From: Herminiimonas sp.
GTDB taxonomy: Bacteria; Pseudomonadota; Gammaproteobacteria; Burkholderiales; Burkholderiaceae_D
Direction: 5' to 3'
DNA: 64,000 nt
NCBI GenBank assembly: GCA_028292665.1
Contig: JAQGLW010000081.1
Coordinates: 24,655 to 88,654, forward strand
This document shows positions 30,127-39,498 of this stretch, one piece after another (the first letter of the stretch is position 1; the number at the start of each line of letters is the position of its first letter). A program made the translations under genes and the position numbers. Below the pieces are notes generated by a model. That model saw only the letters and a program-made list of their open reading frames with translations. It had not been told where the DNA came from and did no database searches.

Positions 30127-31317
30127 ATGCTTTCTTGGGATGATGAAGTAACCTCGGCTCCGGCTCCACGTACGCCGCAACCGTCCGCGCAACCGCAACT
30201 GCAGCCGGCATTCCCGTCAGTCCGTCCGCAGTTGCAGGATGTTGCCTTGCACCCCGCGCTGGTCGCGAAGCCTGCCGACACTTCAGCCGGCAATGAGGCG
30301 CGCCGTGTGAATGCCGCCGACAAACGGATCATCAACGGACAGACCGACGTCAACCAGTTGGTGCCGTTCAAATATAAATGGGCATGGGATAAATATCTGG
30401 CCGGCTGCGCCAACCATTGGATGCCGCAGGAAATCAACATGCAACGCGACATCGAACTATGGAAAAACCCGAATGGCCTGACTGAAGACGAACGTCGTCT
30501 GGTCAAGCGTAATCTCGGCTTTTTCGTGACCGCCGATTCGCTGGCAGCCAACAATATCGTGCTTGGCACCTATCGCCACATTACCGCGCCGGAGTGCCGC
30601 CAGTACCTGTTGCGCCAAGCGTTTGAAGAAGCGATCCACACCCATGCCTATCAATATATTGTCGAATCGCTCGGGTTGGACGAGGGTGAAATCTTCAATG
30701 CCTATCATGAGGTCGGGTCGATTCGCGACAAGGATGAGTTCCTGATTCCGTTCATCGATACGTTGACCGATCCGGGATTCACCACTGGCACGACCGAAAG
30801 TGATCAGAAGCTCCTCAAGTCGCTGATCGTTTTCGCCTGCCTGATGGAAGGATTGTTTTTCTATGTCGGATTCGCGCAGATCCTGGCGCTCGGCCGGCAG
30901 AACAAGATGATGGGCGCCGCAGAGCAGTATCAATACATCCTGCGCGATGAGTCGATGCACTGCAACTTCGGCATCGATTTGATCAACACGATCAAGATGG
31001 AAAACCCGCATTTGTGGACGCCGGAATTCCGCGAAGAGATTAAAGCGTTGTTTTTCCGTGCAGTAGAGTTGGAATATCGCTACGCAGAGGATACAATGCC
31101 GCGTGGCGTGCTCGGATTGAATGCGCCAATGTTTAAAGGCTACCTGCGATTCATTGCTAACCGCCGCGCGCAACAGATCGGTCTTGATCCGATGTTCGCA
31201 CAGGAAGAAAACCCTTTCCCGTGGATGAGCGAAATGATCGACCTGAAAAAAGAGCGCAACTTTTTTGAGACCCGCGTCATTGAGTATCAAACCGGTGGTG
31301 CTCTTAATTGGGAATAA
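30127..31317 (+). CDS. nrdB: Ribonucleoside-diphosphate reductase beta subunit NrdB (class Ia)
   Basis: NrdB holds the diiron-tyrosyl radical for NrdA. The 396-residue protein has the metal and radical segment [17 protein letters not shown] with Glu168, His171 and radical Tyr175. A second ligand set is [14 protein letters not shown]. The C-terminal peptide [14 protein letters not shown] docks to NrdA. Tyr at the radical position argues for class Ia over the tyrosine-less Ic type. The first ~60 residues form a Pro/Gln/Ala-rich extension ([19 protein letters not shown]) absent from E. coli, probably flexible. Two terminators follow within 270 bp. Confidence 0.97.
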   Translation: MLSWDDEVTSAPAPRTPQPSAQPQLQPAFPSVRPQLQDVALHPALVAKPADTSAGNEARRVNAADKRIINGQTDVNQLVPFKYKWAWDKYLAGCANHWMPQEINMQRDIELWKNPNGLTEDERRLVKRNLGFFVTADSLAANNIVLGTYRHITAPECRQYLLRQAFEEAIHTHAYQYIVESLGLDEGEIFNAYHEVGSIRDKDEFLIPFIDTLTDPGFTTGTTESDQKLLKSLIVFACLMEGLFFYVGFAQILALGRQNKMMGAAEQYQYILRDESMHCNFGIDLINTIKMENPHLWTPEFREEIKALFFRAVELEYRYAEDTMPRGVLGLNAPMFKGYLRFIANRRAQQIGLDPMFAQEENPFPWMSEMIDLKKERNFFETRVIEYQTGGALNWE

Positions 31318-31440
31318 ATGAGCGGGAGCAAACAGAATCATCTTTCCGCAAAAGTGGGCTTGGTAGCACGAGAAAGACGCAGTCGATACAAACAGGAACG
31401 ACAAAGACTGCAAAAACAGAAAGGCACTAACCAAATTTAA
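31318..31440 (+). CDS. Candidate 40-residue basic small protein directly after nrdB
   Basis: The ATG abuts the nrdB stop (TAAATG) and opens a 40-codon frame rich in Lys, Arg and Gln: MSGSKQNHLSAK, then VARERRSRYKQERQRLQKQK. The frame ends 37 bp before the first terminator stem, so it would be on the nrdAB transcript. The GGGAA six bases upstream is a modest ribosome site. No family is recognised. It could be an unannotated small protein or chance; its position and composition are the only support. Confidence 0.3.
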   Translation: MSGSKQNHLSAKVGLVARERRSRYKQERQRLQKQKGTNQI

Positions 31441-31476
31441 TGGACAGTAGAAGACCTAATAGATCTTACCTGTTTG

Positions 31477-31515
31477 AGCCGCTACACCTGATTCTGTCGG
31501 GTAAGGCGGCTTTTT
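31477..31515 (+). terminator. Terminator of the nrdAB transcript
   Basis: AGCCGC (31477-31482) pairs with GCGGCT (31506-31511). Inside it ACCTGA (31486-31491) pairs with TCGGGT (31497-31502). A T5 tract follows (31511-31515). Confidence 0.85.
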
Positions 31516-31554
31516 CTTCGAAAAATGGTTTAACTTTTTTCAAACAGTATTCCG

Positions 31555-31580
31555 ACGCCGGTGTTGCTGCCGGCGTTTTT
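31555..31580 (+). terminator. Second intrinsic terminator downstream of nrdB
   Basis: ACGCCGG (31555-31561) pairs with CCGGCGT (31570-31576) around an 8-nt loop, with T5 after it. Together with the stem at 31477 it makes a tandem terminator. Confidence 0.85.
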
Positions 31581-31795
31581 CTGGCTGGCGCCGCAGCTTT
31601 GCTGCAAATAAGGCGTAGCCAATGATGGCTGAAGTGCTGCATAAACGAGGAGATGCAGCAGTTCAGCTGGTGCCGAATTCATTAGCGCAAACAGAAGCAT
31701 GCTTGCGCCGATGAATAATCCGCCTGACGCATCGCGATGAGTCAGGAGGGTTTCCATCTTGTAGCTTGATTTTCCATCACGTGAAGGAGAAACAA

Positions 31796-32257
31796 ATGGC
31801 AACAGCAGCAAAGAAACCCGCAGCCAAGAAACCAGCTGCGAAGAAAGCCGCAGCTCCTAAAAAAGCAGCCGCCAAGAAACCGGTAGCAAAGAAAGCCGCT
31901 CCTAAAAAAGCAGCAGCAAAGAAAGCCGCTCCTAAAAAAGCAGCAGCAAATAAAGCCGCCCCTAAAAAGGCAGTAGCAAAAAAAGCCGCTCCTAAAAAAG
32001 CAGCAGCAAAAAAAGCCGCTCCTAAAAAGGCAGCAGCAAAAAAAGCCGCTCCTAAAAAAGCAGCAGCAAAGAAAGCCGCCCCTAAAAAGGCAGCAGCAAA
32101 AAAAGCCGCTCCTAAAAAAGCAGCAGCAAAAAAAGCCGCCCCTAAAAAGGCAGCAGCCAAGAAGCCTGCAGTGAAACCTGCTGCAGCTGCACCGGCTGTA
32201 AAGACGGTGTTAAATCCGGCAGCGGCCTGGCCGTTTCCGACAGGCAGCCGTCCGTAA
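31796..32257 (+). CDS. Histone H1-like Lys/Ala/Pro-rich DNA-binding protein
   Basis: This 153-residue protein is built almost wholly of Lys, Ala and Pro, resembling HctB, BpH1 and AlgP-type proteins. Residues ~33-122 are nine copies of the decapeptide [10 protein letters not shown] with small changes (one AAAN, one AVAK). The short C-terminus ([15 protein letters not shown]) is the only non-repetitive part and ends with a pattern seen in other betaproteobacterial H1-like proteins. It is expected to neutralise and compact DNA or act in regulation. The ATG at 31796 follows AAGGAG. A strong terminator lies 45 bp past the stop. The copy number of the DNA repeat may vary between strains. Confidence 0.88.
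   Translation: MATAAKKPAAKKPAAKKAAAPKKAAAKKPVAKKAAPKKAAAKKAAPKKAAANKAAPKKAVAKKAAPKKAAAKKAAPKKAAAKKAAPKKAAAKKAAPKKAAAKKAAPKKAAAKKAAPKKAAAKKPAVKPAAAAPAVKTVLNPAAAWPFPTGSRP
31892..32161 (+). repeat. Nine tandem 30-bp repeats inside the H1-like gene
   Basis: The unit starts AAAGCCGCTCCTAAAAAAGC and continues to 30 bp, encoding [10 protein letters not shown]. Units differ by a few silent changes (gct/gcc, aaa/aag) and two amino-acid changes. The in-frame 30-bp period lets copy number change without a frameshift. Confidence 0.95.
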
Positions 32258-32301
32258 TATCCAGGCTCGCCTGGAAGCCTGATTAAGTTTCAGGCACAAT
32301 G

Positions 32302-32340
32302 CCCGCTGTATGGCTTCGTGTCATGCAGCGGGTTTTTTTT
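32302..32340 (+). terminator. Intrinsic terminator after the H1-like gene
   Basis: CCCGCTG (32302-32308) pairs with CAGCGGG (32326-32332), with an inner ATG/CAT pairing, then T8 (32333-32340). Confidence 0.92.
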
Positions 32341-32354
32341 GGGGAGAATACGCT

Positions 32355-32897
32355 GTGCTGTATAGCATCTTTACGCTGATCGTCGATACCGTTGCCAGTG
32401 TGCTGGCAGGTATCATGTTGTTGCGGTTCTGGATGCAGGCGATCCGAGTCCGGCCGCCTTCCTCCATTGCGCAATTCATGTTTCAACTAACCGACTGGCT
32501 GGTGAAGCCATTACGGCGGCTGTTGCCGGGAGTAGGTGGTTACGACTGGGCAAGCCTGTTCGGCGCCTTCCTGATTGCCTTGTTATCGATGGTGGTCGAT
32601 CTCTGGATTATCTCTTCGTTCTCGCTTCAGACGGTCCTGTTGTTATCGGCGGTGCGTCTTTTGCAATGGATACTGTACGGTTTTATGGGACTGCTTCTGA
32701 TCGAAGTGGTTTTCAGCTGGGTCAATCCGCACGCACCGCTGGCACCGTTCGTACAGGCGCTGAATTATCCGTTGATGCGGCCGTTGCGCCGAATCATTCC
32801 ACTGATCGGAAATATCGATTTGTCGCCGCTTGTTGCGTTCTTGTTGCTGCGCATTGCGCTTTATCTGGTAAGCGCGTTGATTCTTCCGCTTGCATGA
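32355..32897 (+). CDS. yggT: YggT-family integral membrane protein (GTG start)
   Basis: This 180-residue protein has two YggT repeats. Each holds two hydrophobic segments around SVLAGIMLLRFWMQA...PSSIAQFMFQLTDWLVKPLRRLLPG and LLLIEVVFSWVNPHAPLAPFVQALNYPLMRPLRRIIP. The family is linked to osmotic or cation stress and, in other phyla, to cell division; its exact role is unsettled. I place the start at GTG 32355, 9 bp after GGGGAG. The ATG at 32310 lies inside the terminator stem-loop of the previous gene and is rejected. It overlaps yggU by 4 bp. Confidence 0.9.
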   Translation: MLYSIFTLIVDTVASVLAGIMLLRFWMQAIRVRPPSSIAQFMFQLTDWLVKPLRRLLPGVGGYDWASLFGAFLIALLSMVVDLWIISSFSLQTVLLLSAVRLLQWILYGFMGLLLIEVVFSWVNPHAPLAPFVQALNYPLMRPLRRIIPLIGNIDLSPLVAFLLLRIALYLVSALILPLA

Positions 32898-33205
32898 GCC
32901 GGGATTGGTGCTGCCAGATCGCGAATGGTATTCGCGTGGCGGTACTGATCATGCCGAATGCCAAGAAAAGTGAAATCAGCGGATTGTTCGACGATAGCCT
33001 GAAGATCAGATTGCAGGCGCAACCGATCGAAGGGAAAGCAAATGATGCATTAATCCGCTACATTGCCGGCCTGCTCGATATCCCGAAAAGCGCGATTGCC
33101 ATCGCGCATGGCGCCACTGGAAAACGCAAGATACTCGAAATCAGCGCACGCGGTTTGACAGTTGATGCCGTTAAACAGGCATTGCTGCCGCCAACAGATA
33201 ACTAG
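32894..33205 (+). CDS. DUF167/YggU-family protein
   Basis: This 103-residue protein has the DUF167 core: VLIMPNAKKSEISG, then LKIRLQAQPIEGKANDALIRYIAGLL and KSAIAIAHGATGKRKILEI. The ATG overlaps the yggT stop (ATGA), the usual yggT-yggU coupling. The frame is open much further upstream, but only within yggT. The fold resembles a small alpha/beta protein of unknown function. It converges with the glycine-zipper lipoprotein. Confidence 0.9.
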   Translation: MSRDWCCQIANGIRVAVLIMPNAKKSEISGLFDDSLKIRLQAQPIEGKANDALIRYIAGLLDIPKSAIAIAHGATGKRKILEISARGLTVDAVKQALLPPTDN

Positions 33206-33275
33206 AACTGCCGCGGCACACTGCAAATCCCGAGCTTGCTTCAATAAGAGTTAGATCAGCGGAGGGCAAGGCTGG

Positions 33276-33722
33276 CTAATGCGTGACTCTGATAGTACTG
33301 TTATTGGTGATTACCCTCACCCGGTCGCCGACCCTAAAAGTCTCGCCGGGTTCGATAGCATAAACATGCTCATCCCCGTTATCGGCACGCACAGTCAACC
33401 TGGTCACCGTTTTACCGCCTGATTTTCCAATCTGTTGTCCCGCGATGCCGCCGACAGCGGCGCCTCCCACCGCTGTAATGGTGCGCCCATAGCCGCCACC
33501 GACGTTGCTCCCGGCGATGCCGCCCAGCACGGCGCCGACGACTGAACCGATGGCGGAATTCTGACCGCCACTGACGGTGACATCGCGCACGTCGGTCACA
33601 TAAGCGGTCTGAACCAAGGTGCTGCCTTGCGTCGAGGACACAGGCTGTGGTTGAGGTTGCGATGCGCAGCCTGCCATCGTTGCAGTCACGATTGCAGAAG
33701 CTGTCAGCAGGAAAATGCGCAT
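33276..33722 (-). CDS. Glycine-zipper outer-membrane lipoprotein (SlyB/17-kDa antigen type)
   Basis: This 148-residue protein starts with a lipoprotein signal ending at the lipobox TMAGC (Cys19), so it should be lipidated and sorted to the outer membrane. The middle is a glycine zipper (IGSVVGAVLGGIAGSNVGGG...IAGQQIGKSGG) of the Rick_17kDa/SlyB family. A small C-terminal beta domain follows (VRADNGDEHVYAIEPGETFRVGDRVRV). SlyB-like proteins support envelope integrity under stress. Identification as SlyB-like is firm; a symbol is not assigned because several paralogues exist. Confidence 0.88.
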   Translation of the reverse strand: MRIFLLTASAIVTATMAGCASQPQPQPVSSTQGSTLVQTAYVTDVRDVTVSGGQNSAIGSVVGAVLGGIAGSNVGGGYGRTITAVGGAAVGGIAGQQIGKSGGKTVTRLTVRADNGDEHVYAIEPGETFRVGDRVRVITNNSTIRVTH

Positions 33723-33766
33723 ATTGTCTCCGTGCTTCTCACCTTCAGAGGATGCGGGCGAAATTT

Positions 33767-34699
33767 TTAAAAACGATAACCGAATTCCTTCTGAAAACGC
33801 TCTTCAATTTCTGCAATGGACGGCGCATGATTCTGACCGCCCTGATGCGCAATTTTGATTGCACCCATCAAACTGGCGAGGCGTCCGGTGGTAGCCCAGT
33901 CCATCCCATTGGTTAATCCGAAGAGCATGCCGGCACGAAAAGCGTCGCCGCAGCCGGTAGGATCGATCACATGATCCACGTTAACGCATGGGATGTCGAT
34001 ACGCTGGCCGTCGGTAAAAATTTCCGCACCCTGTTCACCGCGAGTAACTACCAAGGCAGACACATGTTCTGCGATCTTGTCCAGGCTTAAGCCGGTACGC
34101 TCCGTCAACAGTTCCGCTTCATAATCATTGACTGCAACATAAGTAGCGAGTTCAATGAAGTGTTCCAGCTCTGCGCCGTTGAACATAGGCAAACCCTGAC
34201 CCGGGTCAAAAATGAATGGTACGTTCAGCTCGGCACAATCCTTCGCATGCTGCAGCATGCCATCGCGGCCATCGGGCGCAACAATGGCCAGTTTGACCGT
34301 GCCGGCGTCTGCAATCCTGTTTTGATGCGACAGCGTCATGGCGCCCGGGTGAAATGCCGTGATCTGGTTGTTGTCGGCATCGGTGGTGATGAATGCTTGT
34401 GCGGTATAGGCCGCCTCAATCGTCCGGATGCAGCGCCTGGAAACGGCAAGGCGCTCAAGGCGGTCAAGATAGGGCGCACCGTCCTGACCGATGGTGGCCA
34501 TGATCAGCGGATCGCCATTCAATAATTTCAGGTTGTAGGCGATGTTGCCGGCGCAGCCGCCAAACTCGCGCCGCAGGTTCGGCACCAGGAAGGCAACGTT
34601 TACCTTATGCAATTGGTCGGCCAGCAGCGCTTCCGAAAAGCGTCCGTCGAAAGACATGATGGTGTCGAAAGCAAGAGAACCGCAAATCAAGGATGTCAT
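33767..34699 (-). CDS. PfkB-family carbohydrate/adenosine kinase
   Basis: This 310-residue ribokinase-fold enzyme has PfkB signature 1 in LRREFGGCAGNIAYNLKLLNG and signature 2 in DHVIDPTGCGDAFRAGMLFGLTNG, with the catalytic Asp in GCGDAF. Close homologues in betaproteobacteria are usually named adenosine kinase or sugar kinase; substrate cannot be fixed from sequence. The start MTSLICGSLAFDTIM is typical. It follows the DUF3426 gene in the same direction after a ~140-bp gap. Confidence 0.87.
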   Translation of the reverse strand: MTSLICGSLAFDTIMSFDGRFSEALLADQLHKVNVAFLVPNLRREFGGCAGNIAYNLKLLNGDPLIMATIGQDGAPYLDRLERLAVSRRCIRTIEAAYTAQAFITTDADNNQITAFHPGAMTLSHQNRIADAGTVKLAIVAPDGRDGMLQHAKDCAELNVPFIFDPGQGLPMFNGAELEHFIELATYVAVNDYEAELLTERTGLSLDKIAEHVSALVVTRGEQGAEIFTDGQRIDIPCVNVDHVIDPTGCGDAFRAGMLFGLTNGMDWATTGRLASLMGAIKIAHQGGQNHAPSIAEIEERFQKEFGYRF

Positions 34700-34837
34700 A
34701 AGTGAAGATGAAAGAAAGTGAAAAAATGGTGATTGGCACGTAAATCAAAAGCCGACTGCAGAGATTAAATCGGTGCAGGCGGGATGTGGCAGCTCTACCG
34801 GACTGCAAATATGCAACCGTGCGCTGCCACGTCTGCT

Positions 34838-36019
34838 CTAAGGGTAAAACAGATAAACCCGGTAACCGGATGCTTTTAATTGCGACAATTCAAAAAATAA
34901 TTTTATCGGTTGTTCCGAGTTTGCTGCAAAGCCTTTTTTCAAGTCCGGCGCCGCAAGCAGATAATCGCGCGCTGTGAATACGCGTCGTACAATCGCTTTT
35001 TCATTCGCGTCGTTAAGCGTTAATTCGATGTTCGGCCATGCCTGGATAATCTCGCTGCGATTGCGCAACAGGGTAGTCAGCACAAAGGTATTCTGGTTCG
35101 CGGTCAGCGCCTGCAATTCGCTTGATTCGATCGATACAGCGTCAATTTGCGCCGGCAACTCCAAGCGGCAGCCGATCAGATTGCAGACATGGGCGAGGGT
35201 TGGCGCCGTTTGCGGCAGCCGAACGGCAATCTGATTCCGGAATATATAGGCACCCTGCGCAATTAATCCGAATAGCAACACGAATGATCCTGCGCCCAGC
35301 ATTATCCGTAGTGCGCGGCCAAACCGCTGTTGCCGTCGTGCGCGTTTGACAAAATCCGGTTCAGCAGATTCTCCGGTATCCGATTCACTTCGTTCTTTTT
35401 GTCGCGAGGGTTTTTTTGCGCCGCGCCAGGGTTTGCGCTGCAAGTCGTCGATTGCCCGGCTTAACTCGTCTGGCGCATCGGCATTTTCTTCGGTAAACGA
35501 AATTTTGTCCGGATCGTCCACTCCGGATTGGGTCAGGTGTCCCGAATCCTGTTTCGCGGTATCGTCTTTTTCGATTTCATCAAATGCGTTGAAATCCATC
35601 AGCGTCATGCGCTGCAATGGATCGTTATCGGTATCGTCCCCGGCAGCCACATGATGGCTCGGCATGTAACCGGCCGGTGGCTGTGCCGGCATATCCGTAA
35701 AGCCAGCCGGTTCACCTGTTTCCGCAGAATCCACCCCTGCCTTATCCTGTGTAGCCGGCGCAGCCTGCGGCGACTCAATTGCCGGTTGGCCGGGTGCGGT
35801 TACGGCGCTTGGAGGATTGATCGTTGTCGGAACCTGTATGGTGGAAGAAGGTTCGGGAGCGGCAGATTGCGGCAGTTCGGCGGGGCGCAGCAAATGTTCG
35901 ACGCCATTGAAAATTTCCTTGCAGGCGCCGCACCTTACCAGCCCGGCGCGTAGTTTCAGCTGATCATGCGCGACGCGGAATGTCGTATGGCAATGCGGGC
36001 ATTGGGTCGCTAGCGCCAT
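34838..36019 (-). CDS. Zinc-ribbon / DUF3426 membrane protein
   Basis: This 393-residue protein starts with an MJ0042-type zinc finger (CPHCHTTF ... VRCGACKEIFNGVEHLL). A long, acidic and proline-rich disordered region (~residues 45-225) follows. One transmembrane helix LRIMLGAGSFVLLFGLIAQGAYIF leads to a C-terminal DUF3426 domain (NLIGCRLELPAQIDAVSIESSEL...). The zinc finger should be cytoplasmic and DUF3426 periplasmic. Function is unknown. It directly follows prmA (2-bp gap), a pairing seen across betaproteobacteria. Confidence 0.87.
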   Translation of the reverse strand: MALATQCPHCHTTFRVAHDQLKLRAGLVRCGACKEIFNGVEHLLRPAELPQSAAPEPSSTIQVPTTINPPSAVTAPGQPAIESPQAAPATQDKAGVDSAETGEPAGFTDMPAQPPAGYMPSHHVAAGDDTDNDPLQRMTLMDFNAFDEIEKDDTAKQDSGHLTQSGVDDPDKISFTEENADAPDELSRAIDDLQRKPWRGAKKPSRQKERSESDTGESAEPDFVKRARRQQRFGRALRIMLGAGSFVLLFGLIAQGAYIFRNQIAVRLPQTAPTLAHVCNLIGCRLELPAQIDAVSIESSELQALTANQNTFVLTTLLRNRSEIIQAWPNIELTLNDANEKAIVRRVFTARDYLLAAPDLKKGFAANSEQPIKLFFELSQLKASGYRVYLFYP

Positions 36020-36021
36020 TG

Positions 36022-36972
36022 CTATTGATTGGTGTCGACGGCTGGATCAGCCGGGACTCCGGGCAATCGTCCTGCAAGCGCGACCCAGCCATCGCGCTCA
36101 GCCCATACCGTCAATCCGATGAACGGCGCATAAGCCGCCGCGACTTCATCGGCTTGCCGGTCCAACACGCCTGACAACACCAATGCACCAGCCGGCGCAA
36201 TGCGGTTTGCCAGCATCGGCGCCATCAGCTTCAATGGACTGGACAGAATGTTTGCAACCACAATATCGAATTTCCGGCTCTGTGCAGAATTGGCGAATTG
36301 TTCCGGTAAATGATAATCGATTTCGCAATGGTTGCGTTCACTGTTGTAACGGGCCGATTCGATCGCTTGCGGATCGATATCTACACCTGTCACTTCGGCG
36401 GCGCCCAGCTTCTTGGCAACCATCGCCAGGATGCCCGAACCACAGCCGTAATCGAGTACCGATAATCCTTGCGGTGCGTGCGCTTCCAGCCATTCCATGC
36501 ATAGCCGCGTAGTCGGATGGCTGCCGGTGCCGAAGGCAAGGCCGGGATCCAGTTCCAGCACCAGGCCGTTTGGGTCGGGCGCATCATGCCAGCTTGGCAC
36601 GACCCAAATATTTTTGCCGATATGAATCGGCTCGAACTGCGATTGCGTCAGGCGTACCCAGTCTTGCTCGGCGACCGGCCGTAACGTGTAGGTTATTGCA
36701 CCCGGCCCGCTATCCAGACCAACGGCCTTTGCCGCAACTGCGACGATGGCCGCATGGTCGGCATTCTCCGATGCCAGTGCGACTACCCTGCTATGTTCCC
36801 ATGCGGCCTGTTCCGGTTCCATGCCCGGTTCGCCGAATAACGGTTGTTCGGCATCGGTGCCCTGGTCCGCGTCTTCCACCGATACCGAAAGCGCGCCGGC
36901 ATCCATCAGCGCGTCGGACAGGGCTTCTGCGTGTTGGCGTACGACTTCGATGACGATTTCAGTCCAGCTCAT
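36022..36972 (-). CDS. prmA: Ribosomal protein L11 methyltransferase PrmA
   Basis: PrmA trimethylates several positions of ribosomal protein L11. The 316-residue protein has the substrate-binding N-terminal domain ([36 protein letters not shown] region). The SAM-binding domain follows, with motif [21 protein letters not shown], plus [17 protein letters not shown] and the [10 protein letters not shown] motif. It sits 10 bp after accC in the run aroQ-accB-accC-prmA-DUF3426. Confidence 0.97.
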   Translation of the reverse strand: MSWTEIVIEVVRQHAEALSDALMDAGALSVSVEDADQGTDAEQPLFGEPGMEPEQAAWEHSRVVALASENADHAAIVAVAAKAVGLDSGPGAITYTLRPVAEQDWVRLTQSQFEPIHIGKNIWVVPSWHDAPDPNGLVLELDPGLAFGTGSHPTTRLCMEWLEAHAPQGLSVLDYGCGSGILAMVAKKLGAAEVTGVDIDPQAIESARYNSERNHCEIDYHLPEQFANSAQSRKFDIVVANILSSPLKLMAPMLANRIAPAGALVLSGVLDRQADEVAAAYAPFIGLTVWAERDGWVALAGRLPGVPADPAVDTNQ

Positions 36973-36981
36973 GACCGCACT

Positions 36982-38364
36982 TTATTTTTTTGCTGATTTT
37001 GCCGGTTCTTTCGGCAGGTCCGGCTTATCGGCCAGCTTTTGTTCGAGGTAATGGATGTTGGTGCCGCCTTCAATAAAGCGGGCATCGATCATCAATTCGC
37101 GGTGCAGCGGAATATTGGTCAAAATGCCTTCGACCACCATCTCGGACAAAGCAATCTGCATGCGCTTGATTGCCTGTTCACGCGTGGCGCCGTAAGCAAT
37201 CACCTTGCCTATCATCGAATCGTAGTGAGGAGGCACATAATAACCGGCGTACGCATGCGAGTCGACACGGATGCCCGGTCCGCCCGGCGCATGCCACGAC
37301 AGGATTTTGCCGGGGGACGGCGTGAATTTAAACGGGTCTTCCGCATTGATCCGGCACTCGATCGCATGGCCTTTCAACTCAACGTCGCGCTGGCGAAAGC
37401 GCAGCTTCTCGCCGGCCGCGATGCGAATCTGCTCTTGCACGAGATCAATGCCGGTAATCATTTCCGTCACCGGATGTTCAACCTGAATCCGGGTATTCAT
37501 TTCGATGAAATAGAACTCGCCGTTTTCGTACAGGAATTCAAACGTGCCTGCGCCCCGATAGCCCATTTTACGGCACGCCTCGGCGCACCGGTCGCCGATT
37601 TTTTCGATGATCTTGCGGGGAATGCCGACTGCGGGCGCTTCCTCGATCACTTTTTGATGGCGGCGTTGCATCGAGCAATCGCGTTCGCCCAGCCAGACGG
37701 CGTTTCTGAATTCGTCGGCCAGGATCTGGATTTCCACATGGCGCGGATTCTCCAGATATTTTTCCATATAGACTTCCGGATTGCCGAACGCTGAGCCGGC
37801 TTCCGTCTTCGTCATCGTGACTGCATTCAATAAAGCGGCCTCGGTATGGACCACACGCATGCCGCGTCCGCCGCCGCCGCCGGCTGCCTTGATGATGACC
37901 GGATAGCCGATTTTGCGCGCGACGCGGATAATTTCCTTCGGGTCGTCCGGCAATGCGCCTTCCGAACCCGGAACGCAGGGCACGCCAGCCTTGATCATTG
38001 CCTGTTTGGCCGACACCTTGTCGCCCATCAGACGAATCGAATCGGAACGCGGGCCGATAAAGACAAAACCGGATTTTTCGACGCGCTCGGCGAAATCGGC
38101 ATTCTCTGACAAAAAGCCATAACCGGGATGAATCGCCTCGGCATCGGTGACTTCCGCCGCACTGATAATCGCCGGCATACTAAGGTAGCTGAGGGCTGAC
38201 GGAGCCGGGCCGATGCAAACCGATTCGTCGGCCAGCTTTACATACTTGGCCTCGCGGTCGGCTTCGGAATGGACTACCACGGTTTTGATGCCCATCTCGC
38301 GGCAGGCACGCTGGATACGAAGCGCGATTTCGCCACGGTTGGCAATGAGAATTTTTTCAAACAT
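36982..38364 (-). CDS. accC: Biotin carboxylase, acetyl-CoA carboxylase subunit AccC
   Basis: AccC carboxylates the biotin on AccB using ATP and bicarbonate. The 460-residue protein begins [20 protein letters not shown]. It has the glycine-rich ATP-grasp loop [14 protein letters not shown], the HVEIQILAD segment and the active-site run [14 protein letters not shown]. The C-terminus carries a ~15-residue Lys/Pro/Ala extension. accB precedes it by 88 bp, the common accBC order. Confidence 0.98.
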   Translation of the reverse strand: MFEKILIANRGEIALRIQRACREMGIKTVVVHSEADREAKYVKLADESVCIGPAPSALSYLSMPAIISAAEVTDAEAIHPGYGFLSENADFAERVEKSGFVFIGPRSDSIRLMGDKVSAKQAMIKAGVPCVPGSEGALPDDPKEIIRVARKIGYPVIIKAAGGGGGRGMRVVHTEAALLNAVTMTKTEAGSAFGNPEVYMEKYLENPRHVEIQILADEFRNAVWLGERDCSMQRRHQKVIEEAPAVGIPRKIIEKIGDRCAEACRKMGYRGAGTFEFLYENGEFYFIEMNTRIQVEHPVTEMITGIDLVQEQIRIAAGEKLRFRQRDVELKGHAIECRINAEDPFKFTPSPGKILSWHAPGGPGIRVDSHAYAGYYVPPHYDSMIGKVIAYGATREQAIKRMQIALSEMVVEGILTNIPLHRELMIDARFIEGGTNIHYLEQKLADKPDLPKEPAKSAKK

Positions 38365-38452
38365 AGTTGGGAAGTGTGAGGCGTTATGAGGATTCAGCGT
38401 TGAAAGAAACAGCGGCGCCTGCTTTGGACAGCGAACGCCGAACGCGCAACAC

Positions 38453-38899
38453 TTAGCCGATTACAAAGAGCGGCTGGCCGAATTCAACCGGCTGGCCGTT
38501 TTCAACCAGGATTTGTTTAATCACACCCGACGCATCCGCATCGATTTCGTTCAACAACTTCATTGCTTCAATAATGCAAAGTGTGTCGTTTTCTTTTACG
38601 GTGGAGCCGACTTCAACAAATGGAGGAGAGCCCGGTGCCGATGAGCGGTAAAAAGTGCCGACCATCGGCGATTTGACGATATGGCCTTGCGGTTCGACAG
38701 CGGTCGGAACCACTGATAGCGGTGTAGCCGTCGGAGCAGAAACAGGCGCTGCCTGCGGCTGCATCATGACGACTTGATTTTGAGGGGCTGCAGAGGATTT
38801 GACAATCCGAACTTTGCTTTCTCCCTCGGTCACTTCCAGTTCGGCGATATCTGATTCAGCGACCAAGTCAATCAGCGTCTTGAGTTTTCGTAAATCCAT
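38453..38899 (-). CDS. accB: Biotin carboxyl carrier protein AccB
   Basis: AccB carries the biotin of acetyl-CoA carboxylase. The 148-residue protein has an N-terminal oligomerisation helix ([23 protein letters not shown] region), a Pro/Ala/Val-rich linker and the biotinyl domain. The biotinylated Lys114 lies in the canonical EAMKLLNEI, with the proteobacterial thumb at [16 protein letters not shown] -10-like TATAAT lies 46 bp upstream, so accBC may have its own promoter apart from aroQ. Confidence 0.97.
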   Translation of the reverse strand: MDLRKLKTLIDLVAESDIAELEVTEGESKVRIVKSSAAPQNQVVMMQPQAAPVSAPTATPLSVVPTAVEPQGHIVKSPMVGTFYRSSAPGSPPFVEVGSTVKENDTLCIIEAMKLLNEIDADASGVIKQILVENGQPVEFGQPLFVIG

Positions 38900-38945
38900 A
38901 GAAATCCCTCGGAATTATTTGAATGTTGGGGTAGAAATCGCCACA

Positions 38946-38951
38946 ATTATA
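38946..38951 (-). promoter_or_regulatory. Candidate -10 element upstream of accB
   Basis: A perfect TATAAT on the minus strand (plus-strand ATTATA) lies in the aroQ-accB gap. No convincing -35 box sits 16-18 bp upstream, so the promoter may be activator-assisted or spurious. Confidence 0.4.
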
Positions 38952-38977
38952 AGGCTTTTGTGGAAAGATAATGGGAA

Positions 38978-39415
38978 TTAAAGCTTTTTGAGAGCAAAAT
39001 CAATCGCTGCACGATAACCTTCGACACCAAGTCCGCAAATGATGCCGACTGCGATCGCAGACAGGTAAGAAACGTGTCGAAAAGCTTCCCGCTGATGAAT
39101 ATTTGAAATGTGCACTTCGATAAACGGAATGCCGACACCCGCCAAGGCATCGCGCAATGCGACGCTGGTGTGGGTAAGCCCGCCCGGATTGATTACGATT
39201 GCGTCGACGCCGGCAATCCTGGCTGCTTGAATCCGGTCTATCAATGCACCTTCATGATTGCTTTGGAAGCTGTTCAGGCTTGCGCCGGCAGCTTTCGCCT
39301 GCGCTGCCGCAGCATTTTCGATATCAGCCAGCGTGTTCGAACCATAGACCTCGGGCTCGCGTGTACCTAACAGATTCAGGTTCGGGCCATTGAGCAGAAG
39401 GATATTTGTTGCCAT
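38978..39415 (-). CDS. aroQ: Type II 3-dehydroquinate dehydratase
   Basis: AroQ dehydrates 3-dehydroquinate in the shikimate pathway. The 145-residue protein starts with the type II signature [20 protein letters not shown] and has [29 protein letters not shown] and the [17 protein letters not shown] motif with the catalytic His. The active-site Tyr in the flexible loop is present (VYGSNTL). It is the first gene of the minus-strand run leading to accBC. Confidence 0.97.
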   Translation of the reverse strand: MATNILLLNGPNLNLLGTREPEVYGSNTLADIENAAAAQAKAAGASLNSFQSNHEGALIDRIQAARIAGVDAIVINPGGLTHTSVALRDALAGVGIPFIEVHISNIHQREAFRHVSYLSAIAVGIICGLGVEGYRAAIDFALKKL

Positions 39416-39498
39416 CTAGATGCAACTCCGTTTGACGAGGATGCGCGCATTTTGCCGCTAAATGGCGTTGGTTGGCAAGTGGAAAGATATTGTAAGAT

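Larger units (their letters stand above)
31441..31795 (+). other. Gene-free stretch between nrdB region and H1-like gene
   Basis: Apart from the two terminators, nothing coding is convincing here. The open frames on both strands run through the terminator stems and match no family. The last ~60 bp form the leader of the H1-like gene, with ribosome site AAGGAG at 31783-31788. Confidence 0.6.

Noticed and set aside
31440..31625. 61-codon plus-strand ORF after nrdB
   Set aside because: It runs through two intrinsic terminators and resembles no protein family.
31892..32161. Possible CRISPR-like array (regular 30-bp units)
   Set aside because: Units are contiguous with no spacers, are in frame and encode [10 protein letters not shown] repeats.
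32310..32354. Upstream ATG extending yggT
   Set aside because: The codons fall inside the terminator hairpin and T8 tract of the H1-like gene; GTG 32355 has a ribosome site and fits family length.
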